From: Biomphalaria glabrata
Taxonomy: Eukaryota > Mollusca > Gastropoda > Planorbidae
Direction: 5' to 3'
DNA: 64,000 nt
Assembly: GCF_947242115.1 (NCBI RefSeq)
Contig: NC_074726.1
Coordinates: 13,267,970-13,331,969 of the forward strand
Below are positions 12,101 through 21,182 of this stretch, piece by piece. A program made the position numbers and the translations under genes. Below the pieces are notes generated by a model. The model was not told the DNA's origin and made no database searches. It saw only the letters and a program-made list of their open reading frames with translations. Each line of letters begins with the position of its first letter. The stretch's first letter is position 1.

Positions 12101-14195
12101 TTTGTAAAATTTAGTGATTTTATGTATGCCTTTTTTTTTTCTTGAAATCAAAGAAACAAGCTATACCGTAAGTACCATAATCTAAAAAAAATATTTTATA
12201 CCGGTACGTAATCTGCAACTTCAGTTGTTTTACCTGCTTACTAATGCTGATTTAAAACTGGCAAATATATGATTCTAGGTGGTCTGCAGATAAAGAAGCC
12301 AAGAAATGAAGAACGTTTGGCCAGTGTGTTCTGCTGAATGTGCAGTTTTAATTTAGGACCATTCAGCATGGTCTGCTATTTGATATATTTGAAATTGAAC
12401 TCAAAAGTATCCAAGATTGTATCAGATAAGATTTGTGTTTTCAGGGTGCTTCATGTCCGGAGACAACCACAGTTTATGTTGATATGAGAGCTTTAAGAAA
12501 TGACAGAGTGACTCTGGTGGAGAAAGGAAGTCCACATTCCTTGTGTCTACTGGAGTCTGGCAAAGTAAGTTAGCTAACACACATGATTAGTTGTACAAAT
12601 GTCTTTCAAGATTTTGTCTTTATTTATTGAAATATTAATTTAGAAGTACCCGGTAGTGAAATCTATCTCTCTGCATGCTCCCACTAGTTGACCTCTTCAA
12701 TCATGCTTAACGCGACATCACTTGTTTTCAACAATAGAATTTTTTGTTTTTGTTTTCACAGCTTTTGCCAGGAGTTAAAGTAGCCATTGCAAATCCTGAA
12801 ACTAAAGGGCAGTGTGCTGATTCGCATCTTGGTGAGGTAGGGCCACCATGTTTTTGCTTTTCCTAGTGTTTTGTGTAACTGTAGCTTACCATGTCAATGT
12901 CATTGTGTGTGTTCACTATTCTGAACAGATCTGGGTCAGCAGTCCTCACAACGCCAATGGTTACTTCACCATTTTTGGTGATGAGTCCTTGCATCATGAT
13001 CAGTTTGACTCCCAGCTGGCAACAGGAGACATACACACTTGCTATGCCAGAACTGGATTCCTTGGATTTATTCGTCGCACAGAGCTGACTCAGTCAGATG
13101 GAGGTAATGTGGCACTTTTTTTTATTTATGTGTCAGTTAATTGTGGTGGTGATTGATAACCCACAAAATGATAATCTTGATGAAAGTTTTGAGTTTTGTG
13201 TGTCTAGAAAAGTTTTACAAATATGTTGGTGTTATGGAATCATGATAACAACAATATAGGATAATAATGAGTTGATTGATTTTGTTTTAGCAGTTTCTGT
13301 GTCATTTAGAGAATAATTCCTAACCATTTTGTAATGTGGTAAAGGTCATATGCTTACTATTTTTTTAATTTTCTTTTATTTACTACAGTCTGATAGCTTA
13401 CAAAAACTTTTTTGTATAAATGCTTTGCTTTTAATTTATGACATTGTTTTCAAGAATTAATTAAATCAATTAAGTATAATGTTAATATAATTTTTCAAAA
13501 CATCACCTTTATTATTATTTTTTTTTTTTTCAGAACGTCATGATGCCATCTTTGTAGTGGGTGGCTTGGATGAAACCATTATGCTACGGGGCATGAGGTA
13601 CCATCCAATAGATATTGAAATGACAGTACAGAGATCTCATCGTAAAATTTGTGAATGGTAAGACTTAATAGTTGTGTAACCTGTGTATAGATTACCAAAG
13701 CTTATAAAAGAAAACTTTTTCATTAGTGCCATGAGCCTACATTATGTTAACAGCACTGCATAAATATTATTACGGTACCGTATCCATTACCCAGGACTTC
13801 TGTAAAATATTGCATCAGGGACAGGGTCATGTTTATTCCTCATTTGTTTTTAACTCCCATTTATGCATATTTTTAGAAAAAGACATATATTTGTTAAATG
13901 TATTCATTTTTAGTACACATTGTTAACCATTTTGTCTTTCAGTGCTGTCTTTACATGGACTAATCTACTTGTTGTCGTGGTAGAGCTGGATGGCAATGAG
14001 AACGAGGCTTTAGACCTGGTGCCCTTGGTTACCAACGTGGTTCTGGAGGAGCACTATCTGATTGTCGGAGTGGTGGTAATTGTAGACCCAGGGGTCATCC
14101 CGATCAACTCCAGGGGCGAGAAGCAGAGAATGCACCTGCGGGACGGCTTCCTTGCTGATCAGCTGGACCCTATCTATGTTGCTTATAACATGTAA
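2..14195 (+). CDS. DIP2: DIP2 (disco-interacting protein 2), C-terminal 769 residues, 19 exons
   Basis: Joined exons: 2-114, 832-916, 1037-1135, 2259-2391, 3497-3609, 5940-6020, 6135-6258, 7179-7220, 8869-9008, 9206-9367, 10691-10821, 11146-11237, 11343-11419, 11514-11684, 12445-12564, 12762-12836, 12929-13103, 13534-13657, 13943-14195. Every intron is GT..AG, phases match, and the sum is 2310 nt (769 codons plus TAA). The protein follows animal DIP2A/B/C closely to the end (DQLDPIYVAYNM). DIP2 proteins carry an N-terminal DMAP1-binding domain (outside this window) and two adenylate-forming, fatty-acyl-AMP-ligase-like domains, and are linked to lipid metabolism and neuronal morphology. Here residues 1 to about 180 are the end of the first adenylating domain and the linker; about 190-769 is the whole second domain. 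The nucleotide-loop motif is degenerate (FSVSTTGMLAGVK, about 352-364) but keeps its lysine; ARTGFLGF (about 626) stands at the usual YRTGD site. The 5' part of the gene lies left of the window. Confidence 0.96.
281..506 (-). mobile_element. tRNA-derived SINE, family 1, diverged copy
   Basis: The reverse complement begins with TGGTGGCTGAGTGGTTAAGT (tRNA-like A box) and continues through GGGATTT, CCAACTCTAATGG and the tail ATCTGCC.TAGA.. as in the copy at 2763. It lies in the intron between the first two exons of the window. Confidence 0.8.
832..916 (+). CDS. DIP2: DIP2 exon b
   Basis: Acceptor TTTCAG at 826-831, donor GTAAGC from 917. It encodes IAVFSIKVLKDERIVIIAEQ and RPDCTEEE, a block nearly invariant in animal DIP2. 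Confidence 0.94.
1037..1135 (+). CDS. DIP2: DIP2 exon c
   Basis: Acceptor TTGTAG, donor GTGAGT. It encodes SFQWMSRVLQAVDSIHQVGV followed by YCLALVPPNYLPK, in frame with the exons on both sides. Confidence 0.95.
1285..1794 (-). mobile_element. CR1/L2-type LINE 3' fragment (end of reverse-transcriptase ORF)
   Basis: A 127-codon open frame on the minus strand (1411-1794) reads WQGNASSKQLCRLENIIKRA, followed by SKITCTTLPFLKELFEQICL and SGRLLSIKTKTERYKNSF. This is the conserved C-terminal end of CR1/Jockey-type LINE polyproteins. The downstream sequence on that strand (about 1285-1330) carries the short non-coding tail motif read on the plus strand as TTTATTGATCCTTATGGAAA. The copy is 5'-truncated and sits in a DIP2 intron. 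Confidence 0.75.
1791..1871 (+). repeat. short tandem duplication (about 45 bp, 2 copies)
   Basis: The segment AAAATCTCCATTACTTAAAT with TAATTAATTCAACACAAA is repeated head to tail at 1794 and about 1832. Confidence 0.7.
2259..2391 (+). CDS. DIP2: DIP2 exon d
   Basis: Acceptor TTATAG, donor GTAAAG. It encodes TPLGGIHLHDTKKKFLEGSL, then HPANVLMCPHTCVTNLPKPR and EIHP; the next glycine/aspartate codon is split in phase 1. Confidence 0.95.
2763..3032 (+). mobile_element. tRNA-derived SINE, family 1
   Basis: The head GGTGGCCGAGTGGTTAAGCG (A box) and GGGTTCGAATC (B box) are tRNA-like. They are followed by the family body: GCGCCTCTGAGTCCACCCAA, then GCCACGTGACACC and TATAGACCACATGGTCTGAA. The body shared with 281-506, 50012-50251 and 63825-64000 shows this is a dispersed SINE and not a working tRNA gene. 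Confidence 0.88.
3497..3609 (+). CDS. DIP2: DIP2 exon e
   Basis: Acceptor TATTAG, donor GTGTGT. It encodes VKPSAVHVGNIVQGARMAWA and QGRDLGLSEEDADTTKK, the linker between the two adenylating domains, which is less conserved than the flanking exons. Confidence 0.92.
3833..3890 (+). mobile_element. LINE 3' tail fragment
   Basis: TAGGACGTAATCATCTTCTT followed by TTTTGAAGTAACGTCTGTAT matches the 3' end of the LINE at 56880-57400 almost base for base and ends in a TAAGATAAGATAA repeat, a typical 5'-truncated insertion or tail-sharing SINE. Confidence 0.7.
4037..5412. mobile_element. hAT-like non-autonomous element with 6-bp target duplication
   Basis: Terminal inverted repeats CAGTGATGGGAA (4037-4048) and TTCCCATCACTG (5401-5412) are flanked on both sides by AAATAT (4031-4036, 5413-5418). 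CAG-starting ends suggest hAT. The 6-bp duplication is shorter than the usual 8 bp, fitting the hAT lineages with 5-6 bp duplications. The interior has TCTAGA/AGATCT-rich stretches (about 4300-4770) and a G homopolymer near 5350. No transposase was seen. Confidence 0.72.
5940..6020 (+). CDS. DIP2: DIP2 exon f
   Basis: Acceptor TTTTAG, donor GTAAGT. The 27 whole codons read HQFLTEILRWRAITTPDHIL then YTMINAR, the usual start of the second adenylating domain (animal DIP2: LQWRAQTTPDHILYTLLN). Confidence 0.95.
6135..6258 (+). CDS. DIP2: DIP2 exon g
   Basis: Acceptor GCTAG, donor GTAAGT. It encodes NQTSATYTCSQLHKRAEKIG, then CLLMEKGKLNTGDHVALVFHP. The block GDHVALV..P is standard for adenylate-forming enzymes. 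Confidence 0.95.
7179..7220 (+). CDS. DIP2: DIP2 exon h (42-nt microexon)
   Basis: Acceptor TTCAG, donor GTAAGT. It encodes GAELVSAFYGCLYV with split codons at both ends. The small size is real, since both neighbours need it to stay in frame. A 1500-bp mobile element begins only 16 bases past its donor GT. Confidence 0.92.
7237..8736. mobile_element. hAT-like non-autonomous element, 1500 bp, in DIP2 intron
   Basis: Terminal inverted repeats CAGACATGCCTAC (7237-7249) and GTAGGCATGTCTG (8724-8736) are perfect, with a perfect 6-bp target duplication CATGTG (7231-7236, 8737-8742). The left end has a GC-richer block with repeated TTCCGC/CCCGC motifs; the right end has repeated GTTCCACATT motifs. 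The middle (about 7510-8420) is dense in TAGATCTAGA-type words. No transposase was seen. Removing it would leave an intron of about 140 bp. Confidence 0.8.
8869..9008 (+). CDS. DIP2: DIP2 exon i
   Basis: Acceptor TTCCAG, donor GTTGGT. It encodes GCVPITIRPPHPQ-type DIP2 sequence (here CVPVTIRPPHPQNVASTLPT) followed by VRMIVEVSKSVAILTNSATI and KLLKSK. Confidence 0.95.
9206..9367 (+). CDS. DIP2: DIP2 exon j, carries the degenerate nucleotide-binding loop
   Basis: Acceptor TTCCAG, donor GTCAGC. It runs from EAAAIVDPKNWSNLLDTDDL to YLDFSVSTTGMLAGVK. The last stretch aligns with the TSGSTGxPKG loop of acyl-CoA synthetases; the lysine is retained and is the final codon of the exon. Confidence 0.95.
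9368..10690 (+). other. DIP2 intron without recognised content
   Basis: AT-rich sequence of 1.3 kb. I saw no element ends, SINE head or reading frame that I could support. The same holds for the shorter introns 10822-11145, 11685-12444 and 13104-13533. Confidence 0.6.
10691..10821 (+). CDS. DIP2: DIP2 exon k
   Basis: Acceptor ATCAG, donor GTACTC. It encodes MSHASATALCRAQKLQCELY, then PSRDVALCLDPYSGLGFVLW and CLS. The methionine is internal, not a translation start. Confidence 0.95.
11146..11237 (+). CDS. DIP2: DIP2 exon l
   Basis: Acceptor TTTAG, donor GTGACT. It encodes IYSGHHSILIPPSEVEVNPA and VWLTAVSQFK, with split codons at both ends. Confidence 0.94.
11343..11419 (+). CDS. DIP2: DIP2 exon m
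   Basis: Acceptor ACACAG, donor GTACAG. It encodes VRDTFCSYGVMELCTRGLGT and STASLK. Confidence 0.94.
11514..11684 (+). CDS. DIP2: DIP2 exon n
   Basis: Acceptor CCGCAG, donor GTGAGG. The 57 whole codons run from AKGVNLSCVRACCVIAEERP to AVSTSFGCRVNIGICLQ. SFGCRVN stands where other adenylating enzymes have the YGxTE motif. Confidence 0.95.
12445..12564 (+). CDS. DIP2: DIP2 exon o
   Basis: Acceptor TTTCAG, donor GTAAGT. The 40 whole codons run from GASCPETTTVYVDMRALRND to SLCLLESGK. Confidence 0.95.
12762..12836 (+). CDS. DIP2: DIP2 exon p
   Basis: Acceptor TCACAG, donor GTAGGG. The 25 whole codons read LLPGVKVAIANPETKGQCAD then SHLGE. Confidence 0.95.
12929..13103 (+). CDS. DIP2: DIP2 exon q
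   Basis: Acceptor GAACAG, donor GTAATG. It runs from IWVSSPHNANGYFTIFGDES to YARTGFLGFIRRTELTQSDG. ARTGFLGF is the counterpart of the YRTGD nucleotide-binding motif; the aspartate is replaced, as in other DIP2 proteins. Confidence 0.95.
13534..13657 (+). CDS. DIP2: DIP2 exon r
   Basis: Acceptor TTTCAG after a long T tract, donor GTAAGA. It encodes RHDAIFVVGGLDETIMLRGM, then RYHPIDIEMTVQRSHRKICE, the hinge and start of the C-terminal lid of the second domain. Confidence 0.95.
13943..14195 (+). CDS. DIP2: DIP2 terminal exon with stop
   Basis: Acceptor TTTCAG. It encodes AVFTWTNLLVVVVELDGNEN through RMHLRDGFLADQLDPIYVAY and NM, stop TAA at 14193-14195. The last 50 residues match animal DIP2 almost residue for residue. 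Confidence 0.96.
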
Positions 14196-14669
14196 CCCAT
14201 GTCCATCACTTTGCCCTACATTTGTACACAGCATTTCTCTCTCTCAGTACATCTGTTTATCTTAACATACTAATGTAGTTGTCATGTAGGTTAGCTTCTA
14301 GTACACTACTTATTATTCAAGCTCTGAGTTGTCTCATTATGTCATCTTATATTTTTTGTTTGTTTGTTTCCATGATGGTAAAGGTGAACATTGCTCTGCT
14401 CTGTACTATTGCTCAATGTCTCAGTTCAACGCATTCCTCTTTCTCTTGAAGAAACATTTTGTATTTGTCTTTTATTGACATCAGGAATAGAACAACTTTT
14501 AAAACATAACAAAACCAAGCTCTCTACTTATTATTATGTATGAGGTTAGTGCAGATGAAGGGGAAAAATAATAAGATACTTGAAGCAAATCAGTGATAGC
14601 CCATCAAAAAAAGGCCTCTTGTTATTTTATTATATTGATTTTTTTTTATTGTATTGGCCTGTGTAACAA

Positions 14670-14675
14670 AATAAA
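14670..14675 (+). promoter_or_regulatory. candidate polyadenylation signal AATAAA
   Basis: First canonical AATAAA downstream of the DIP2 stop codon, about 475 bases after TAA. Which of the several signals is used cannot be told from sequence. Confidence 0.35.
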
Positions 14676-15049
14676 GATCATTTATAATATTTATTAAGTG
14701 TATTTACAATTGTATACATAATTATCAACCCAGCAAGAACACTTCCACCTTAATATAATCAACTCAGGGTCCATTTGGTTTATTAAAGGCACCAACTTAA
14801 AAGCAACACCAGCAGCAACACTGTTTGATAGTTTCATTTGCAATTCATGTATGTTGGCAAAGTGGACTGGTTTCTGTGATGAAAACTTTTTTTGTTTTGG
14901 TTGAATTCTTTGATTTGTACATAGTGAGTTTCTGTTGTTTATTTGACCATACTGAGCATTAGATTTGGTTTGATTGACTTTCTGTGTAGGGCTGAGCTGG
15001 GTTTTAGTGTTGTGCTTTGAATAGTAGTTTTGTTGACTGGGATTCTTTC

Positions 15050-15055
15050 AATAAA
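15050..15055 (+). promoter_or_regulatory. candidate polyadenylation signal AATAAA
   Basis: Canonical AATAAA followed within 20 bases by a run of T (15071-15089), the usual U-rich downstream element layout. Confidence 0.4.
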
Positions 15056-17663
15056 TTGTTTTATCAAACTTTTTTTTTTTTTTTTTTTGAGTGAAAGAAT
15101 CTCAAATTATATTTTTTTTTAAAACTACCACTTGTTTTAGTCATCCCTTCATGAATTGAGTTTCACACACTTTCAAGTCCAAAACAGTGGAGAATATTAT
15201 TAGAATGTATTTGTTATTGTTGCTTGTGAAGTGTGGAGTTGAATTTCTGATGATGTTCGCATAGTGTTAGAAACCTACACAACCTAGGTTGGTTTTTTTT
15301 TTTTTTGATAATCACTGTAATATGTCTGAAACTTCAGTGGAATTATGATAATTTCAGAATGAAAGTTTGACTTGATACAAAAATTTTTGTTCACTTAATG
15401 ACACTCTGGTTCACCTGACCAAAATCTTGGTGTCTAAAAGTTTGTTTTGGAAATCTTTATGCTGGTCAATTAAAGTGATTTATATGTTTTGTATTTGTCT
15501 CCGAAATGTATGAAAAAAATTGTGACCCTAGAATTTTTTTTTTTTTTTCACTTGTCAGTATGTTTTGCCAAAGACTAACACAGCCTGATCTTGCACAAGA
15601 TGATCACATGCTAATAGTTTTATTGCTTCATGCATTTTAGCAAGGCACTTGCAAAGCATACCAATATGTGGAAAGTGTGTCATGTCTCTTGAGATTATTG
15701 TGGTCAAGATCAGGTGTACACAAGACACTAACTTGGAATCTCTATTTTTCAAACAGCATTTAACTGTTAAGCTTTCACTTTCTAAAGTCATGTCATAAAA
15801 AAATTACTAAATTATCTCCCTTGATCCAGTGTCTTTACTATGCATATTGTGCTCTTTCTTTTTGTTTTGCCATTTAAAAAAATCGTTTTGTGTCCACTTA
15901 CATAGATCACAGTCCATAAATATGTATATAAATTTGTGTGTTTTTCCCTGTGTAAAATGTACATAATGTTTATGTTATATACGTCATTCTCTTGTTACTG
16001 CAGTTTCTGGTCAGTCTTACGTGCAACATTTTTGTGTAATGTACCGGTATCACAATATATCTGGTGCGATTCCTCCTTGTAAATACAATTTTTTTTAAAA
16101 ACAAACAAACAAGCTTTGAATGACTATGCTAGTACAACTTCTTTGAAAGATTTCTAGTAACAGCTTCACTCCATAACAAAACCTATGTGGTGTAAGTGAC
16201 TCATCCAAATTGATACGTAAATCATGATGTAGTGTTTCTAAAGGAGTTAGTATGTCAGAGATCGGACAAATCACAATTGCACTAGTGTATAAATTTATTT
16301 TTTTTTAAATTGTTTGTATTTTCTTACAAAATTGGTCATAAATAAAATGTTGAGTGGCTTATTGGTTACTATCTTCACTTAGCTCACTGTCTACATGGAT
16401 TTGTATAGAGCATAATGCTGTTTGTTTTTGATGTGACATAATGATAGTTATTACACTATTTCATTTGTGATTGACCATCTGACATTTTAGATTATGAGAT
16501 GTTCATAAGAAAGTTTGATAAACTAATGCATATCAAGTGTTTTGAGTCACATTCAGGATAACTTTTTCTGAGTTGGACTTAGTTTAGAAAGCTTTCAAGT
16601 CACAAAAAAACATGAGTACGGTACTTAGGTACTTAATTTTTTTAAATGCACTATGTTTCATTTCAAGATCATTTCATTCTTTGTTTGATAATGATACTTT
16701 TGATGGCAGGGGATTGGCACGGAAAATTATTTAAATTTACCACTTGCATACTGGTGAGTTTTGTCTGTGTTGGGTAGGGTACAATTCTTGCAGTCCTCTT
16801 TAAATCTTGAAAACAAGCCTTATATCTTGATCTGTTTGGAATTCTTCCACCAGTTGTTACATAACATTTTAAATGCTACATATGTAGGTGACCTGCTTCA
16901 GTTATCAGTCTGTTCTGACTAATGTTAGTAATTCATTGTAAATATAAACAATTTTTGGTTCAGTTTATTACGTCTATTTTTTCCTTGTCTCTTGTCAGTT
17001 ATGAAAGCTAAGTATATATTTGTTGTTTATTTTTATTTATTTTTTTTTCATCAAAGTGGCTCACTCTGATTCTTCTTCTGGAGTCTCCATGTAAATTCTA
17101 TAGTAAAATCAAATCTTAATTGTTCTTTTGATTTTCTCTATTCCAAACCAGTCTCTGAGAAATGCTCTTTATTTATGAAGAGCTGTTTGCAATATAATAT
17201 TGATAGATGAATCCAATCTTTGTCTTATGTTTTTATGTGTGTGTGTGTGCTGGTTATTTAGAGCTCAAGTTTAGAAGATAATGACTAATGATCTTAAGCT
17301 GTTGATGATTAGTTGGTGTTGTTAATTTGTATTCCTAATGGTGTCATATTGTCATTGTGAAATATTTCAGTAGACTTTCTGTAATAAGGATTTTTATTGT
17401 TCAGATTCATATCAGTCAGAGCTCAGATGATGAATTAATTTTTAAAAATTTTCTTATGAAATCTGAAATTCTTTTGAGGGGTCCAACTGTTACATTTAGA
17501 AAGTGCACTAATTGTGTACGGTATGTGATGTGTATTTTGTCTTCATTTGCCTAGGATGACAGCATCATTGAATTGAATCCCTTGTGTTTGGTTGGATAAG
17601 TAATACAAAAATCAAAATGTTATTTCAATATATGTTTAATTTATTCTTGCTACTACTGGCTGT

Positions 17664-17920
17664 GCTGCCAACTCAATCAATGTAATGGCTTCCAGTTTGG
17701 ACCGTCAACTGAGCTAATATATTGAGTTGCAAAACACTTGTCTTCTTTTTTTGTTTTAAATTTGTTGCCAACTTATACATATATGGGATATCAGATTGGG
17801 CTGCCAACTCAATAAATGTTATAGCTTGCAAAATTCTTCTCCCTTTTTTCCGCTATGCTGCCAACTGAATAATTGTTCGGGTTGGCAGCTATGTTCTTCC
17901 TCTCTGTGCTGCCAACTCAA
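17664..17920 (+). repeat. cluster of CTGCCAACTCAA motifs with one inverted copy
   Basis: GCTGCCAACTCAAT-type words occur at 17664, 17800, 17857 (CTGAAT variant) and 17908, a weaker GTTGCCAACT at 17764, and the inverse GTTGGCAGC at 17881-17889. Spacings are irregular, so this is not a simple tandem repeat. It lies 3.5 kb past the DIP2 stop. Confidence 0.6.
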
Positions 17921-19619
17921 ATAACTATAAACTATTGCCTTATCCGTTTACAACCTTTGTGCAATAACATGAACTGGACAACTACAAGCTATGGAGTCTG
18001 AGACAACAAAATGGGAGGGGGGGGGGAGGTACTAGACAGAGAGATTTTAAAGTTTTTCTTGTACATACAATTGAATATTTTTAATTGGTTTTAAAAACCT
18101 GAAAATGTGTTTAACGTATTTCATGATCATATGATTTATCGATGTGGTCCACTATAAGTGTCGGATAATGTGTTGTTGTTATTTGTGTGTTTGTTTGCGA
18201 GCAATACAAGATGATATGTAATTCTGCAATTCTATGTTAAAGGCTTGTTTTATAGTTGTTATGAGGTCTTGGCTCTGATATAAACATTTGTGGTTTAGTT
18301 TGAACAAGAGCTGTCCTTGATTTGTACAGAGGCATAACACACTACCTTTTACTGTACACACATAATATATAGTTTGATTATCTGGTCTTGTTAATGTGCA
18401 CATAATATCATGCATTATCTCCTTCATATTCCAAAAGAAGGGACAGAAAAAAAAAAAAAAAGATCAATACCAGCAAATTTAATGGGGTAACAGAAACTTT
18501 TTTTTTTTTGCTTTGTGATTTGAATGAGATTGTGCAAGGTACAGTTTTTATAGCTGCACCAATATTAGTATTTATTTATTTCATTTTTTTTGTTCTTTTT
18601 TTTTGGGGGGGGGGGGATTTTTGTTCCTTGTTCTATTAAGTGATTTGGCATTCTCTCTTTGACTACTCTTTGTCCAATTGTCTGTTTCCTCCACTGTAGA
18701 AGTGTATATATTACCTGGTAGCTGTGTCTGACTGATGGAGGCTAACATTATAGTCTGTAGCATGGTCTCAGTGCTTTATTTCATCATTCACACACACACA
18801 CATAGATGCTGCATGATTAATTGGCTATATTACATAATGACTTCGCTGACAATTATTTAAAAAAAATAATTAAAACCAGAAATTTTTGACACATAGATAT
18901 TTAATGCAATTTAGTTTTTTTTTTTTTTATTTATATATATTTTTTTGTTTGTTTTTGCTTTTTTAAAAATCTCTAGACTGGAGAAATGTGGAAATAAAAT
19001 TTATTTCTGGACTGGTTTTATTTTTCTTGTCATTTCTAAGTACACTTGAGTTACAATTGAATGTACTGACTTGGACAAAATAATTTTATGAACACTTAAT
19101 ATTTAAAATATGTTGCCATAATCACATTTCTCACCCCATATTCATATGTTTGGAGGTGTGTGTCCCTCCCGTGGACATAGGGGTTGTGTGATATTCTAAC
19201 AACCTGTCCATGGAAATAAAAATTCTGTTTAAGAAACCATTGCAAAAACAGTCAGAGGCGAGATACTGGAGCACCACAAAGGAGAAGCAGAGAGGAAAGA
19301 GCCGGGAAGCCATTAAAAACTAGCAGGAGACAGTGAAGAGTGGTGATGCACGCATAGAAATTTGACAAGGTGGGAAAAACTTTTTTGCTTCGTTTTTGGG
19401 TCCCCACTCAAAGTGCCACAAGTTTATCCTGTGGTAATTTATGGCCTTTATTTACATTTCCGAGGTTGCTTGTAAGAATATTACATATTAATGGGGATTG
19501 ATTCTAAAAGAGCACCACACTCAATATAACAAAATTTTGATCAATTAATTTACCTATTAGCGGGTATAGCTAAAAATATTCAATGAGAATTATAGCTAGA
19601 TTTAGAAATTTTAGATCAA

Positions 19620-20677
19620 AAGGTCAGTGTTAAAAGTGTGCTGGCACGTTCGTCCAAAGGAGTATTGGTCCCTTCTTGTACTGCCTAAGTTATTAGGTAT
19701 AACCTCCAGGTATACAATTCAACTAATGTATGCAACAAAAGACTTTACTAAGTCGAAGGTAAACATATATACAAAGTTTATTTACGTGAGTAAAAACTCA
19801 CAGGCCGACACAACTCAAAGTAAACAAAAGATACTCAAAAATAGTATGGCACATAGCCCTGGTCATATTTTACAACTATGTAAATAAATGTCACAGGCCT
19901 CAGGTCAACACATGACCACTTTTGACCAATGGGTTACAGGCTTCAGGCTGACACAGCCACTTTTAGCCAAAAAAAAAAACAACAAAAAAAGTCATGATGA
20001 AATGTAAGCTTCAGGGAAACCTATGAGCCTACAAGCTTCATAGAATCCCACCTATAGACATCCGTTCAGTAAAGCCCATCTGTTAATTCAATACAGGTTG
20101 AATCCTTCAGAGACAAGGCTATAAAAATATGTAAAGTCCATCTGATGATTCAATACAGGTTGAATCCCTCAGAAAAAGGCTACAAAATATGTCACGTTTG
20201 GGAGTACCCCAGGATGCAGGACATCAGGGTAAAGATATACTGCCTGGAAATCAGTTGAGGCTATATCTACTAATTAATACATTATATAAAATACAATAAT
20301 ACTAAAGATATACTTAGCCCCAAAGATCTCCAGAGCAGGGCACACTTCTCCCGAGTACCACAAGACACACGACCACTTAAAAAAAAAAATACTATTCACA
20401 ACACAAGTCAAGTGGTCAAGCTGGTAACTCAGGAGCAAGTGGCTTCTTCTTCTTCTTGAAACTGTCAGGTAGAGTTGAGCCTTCAGCTCTTGGAACTCTA
20501 GGCCAGCAAAAGTGAACAAGAGCTCTCTCTCACTGGCGGGTGGGTCAGACTCGTTGCAAGAAGCCGCGTACACTAAGACCCCCGCCATTTTCCTTTTCTT
20601 TACCAGGCTAACCGTGCAGGACACGCCATTTATGTAACGGCCCATTGAGGAACAGCACCCGGATTGTGACAAGGTTG
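19620..20677. other. unclassified repeat-like region upstream of the array
   Basis: The sequence differs in texture from the DIP2 flank and ends directly in a piece shared with the array's LTR-like insert. It holds two local duplications: CAGGTTGAATCC(C/T)TCAGA-type blocks at about 20078-20133 and 20134-20190, and GGC(C/T)TCAGG(T/C)...GACCACTTTTGACC-type blocks at about 19895-19970. A 162-codon open frame on the minus strand (20274-20762) has no recognisable domain. Possibly part of an LTR-type element of its own, not proven. Confidence 0.4.
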
Positions 20678-20746
20678 TGTATTTACCTGCAGCCCTACGA
20701 AAACACGTGGTGTAGAACCAGGCAATAAAAAGGGAAGTAGGTCCAG
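20678..20746 (-). repeat. 69-bp piece shared with the array's LTR-like insert
   Basis: TGTATTTACCTGCAGCCCTA through AATAAAAAGGGA and AGTAGGTCCAG is also found in every array unit (for example 24675-24752), where ten extra bases GCGAAGACGA are present. Here it is joined directly to LINE sequence at about 20749. Confidence 0.7.
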
Positions 20747-20748
20747 AT

Positions 20749-21182
20749 ACCGAATAAAGCATATGGACCTGGTGATATTTCAGCTAGACTACTCAAAGAA
20801 CTAAGCAATGAGCTAGCACCAGTGTTCCAGAGCAGAGTACTAAGGGACTGGAAAGATACTAATGTTACCCCCTTCCTATTTAAAAAGGACAAAAATCTGA
20901 CCCAGGAAACTACAGACCAGTATCACATGTAAAATCCTAAAACACATAATAGGTAGGTCTTAAACCACATAGACAAACATAATGTCATTACTCCATACCA
21001 ACATGGTTTAATGAAGAATATGTGGTGGGTTTGGCACAGAAGAACTTAATAAACCACGAAAGGAACTCGTAGGCCGATATATGTTTATCTGTACACCTTT
21101 CAAAGGCAAACATAAAACATAATTACACATGGGCATAAACTTAACATAATTAATGGGCCTAAATGGCTAGACCAAGTTGTAC
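20749..21182 (+). mobile_element. partial array-type piece: LINE reverse-transcriptase fragment plus start of LTR-like insert
   Basis: Plus-strand reading gives PNKAYGPGDISARLLKELSN and ELAPVFQSRVLRDWKDTNVT, the N-terminal part of a CR1/Jockey-type reverse transcriptase, with stops further on. From about 20944 it matches 23652-23890 nearly base for base, then is cut at 21183 by the 2.47-kb element. Confidence 0.75.

Larger units (their letters stand above)
14196..19330 (+). other. DIP2 3' UTR and downstream flank
   Basis: No further coding exon was seen. AATAAA polyadenylation signals lie at 14670-14675 and 15050-15055; the second is followed by a T-rich stretch, so a transcript end near 14.7 or 15.1 kb is plausible. 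More AATAAA motifs further on (about 16.34 and 19.0 kb) would allow a much longer 3' UTR. Long A and T runs are frequent. A cluster of CTGCCAACTCAA motifs lies at 17664-17920. The short open frames here have no recognisable homology. Confidence 0.5.

Noticed and set aside
20274-20762. 162-codon minus-strand frame
   Set aside because: It crosses a joint between two different repeats and shows no domain, so it is more likely chance plus element sequence than a gene.
20695-20892. Minus-strand frame MSFLNRKGVTLVSF, repeated in each array unit (27737, 31820, 35905, 39991, 44075)
   Set aside because: It is the antisense shadow of the LINE N-terminal reverse-transcriptase piece, which reads DISARLLKELSNELAPVFQ on the plus strand.
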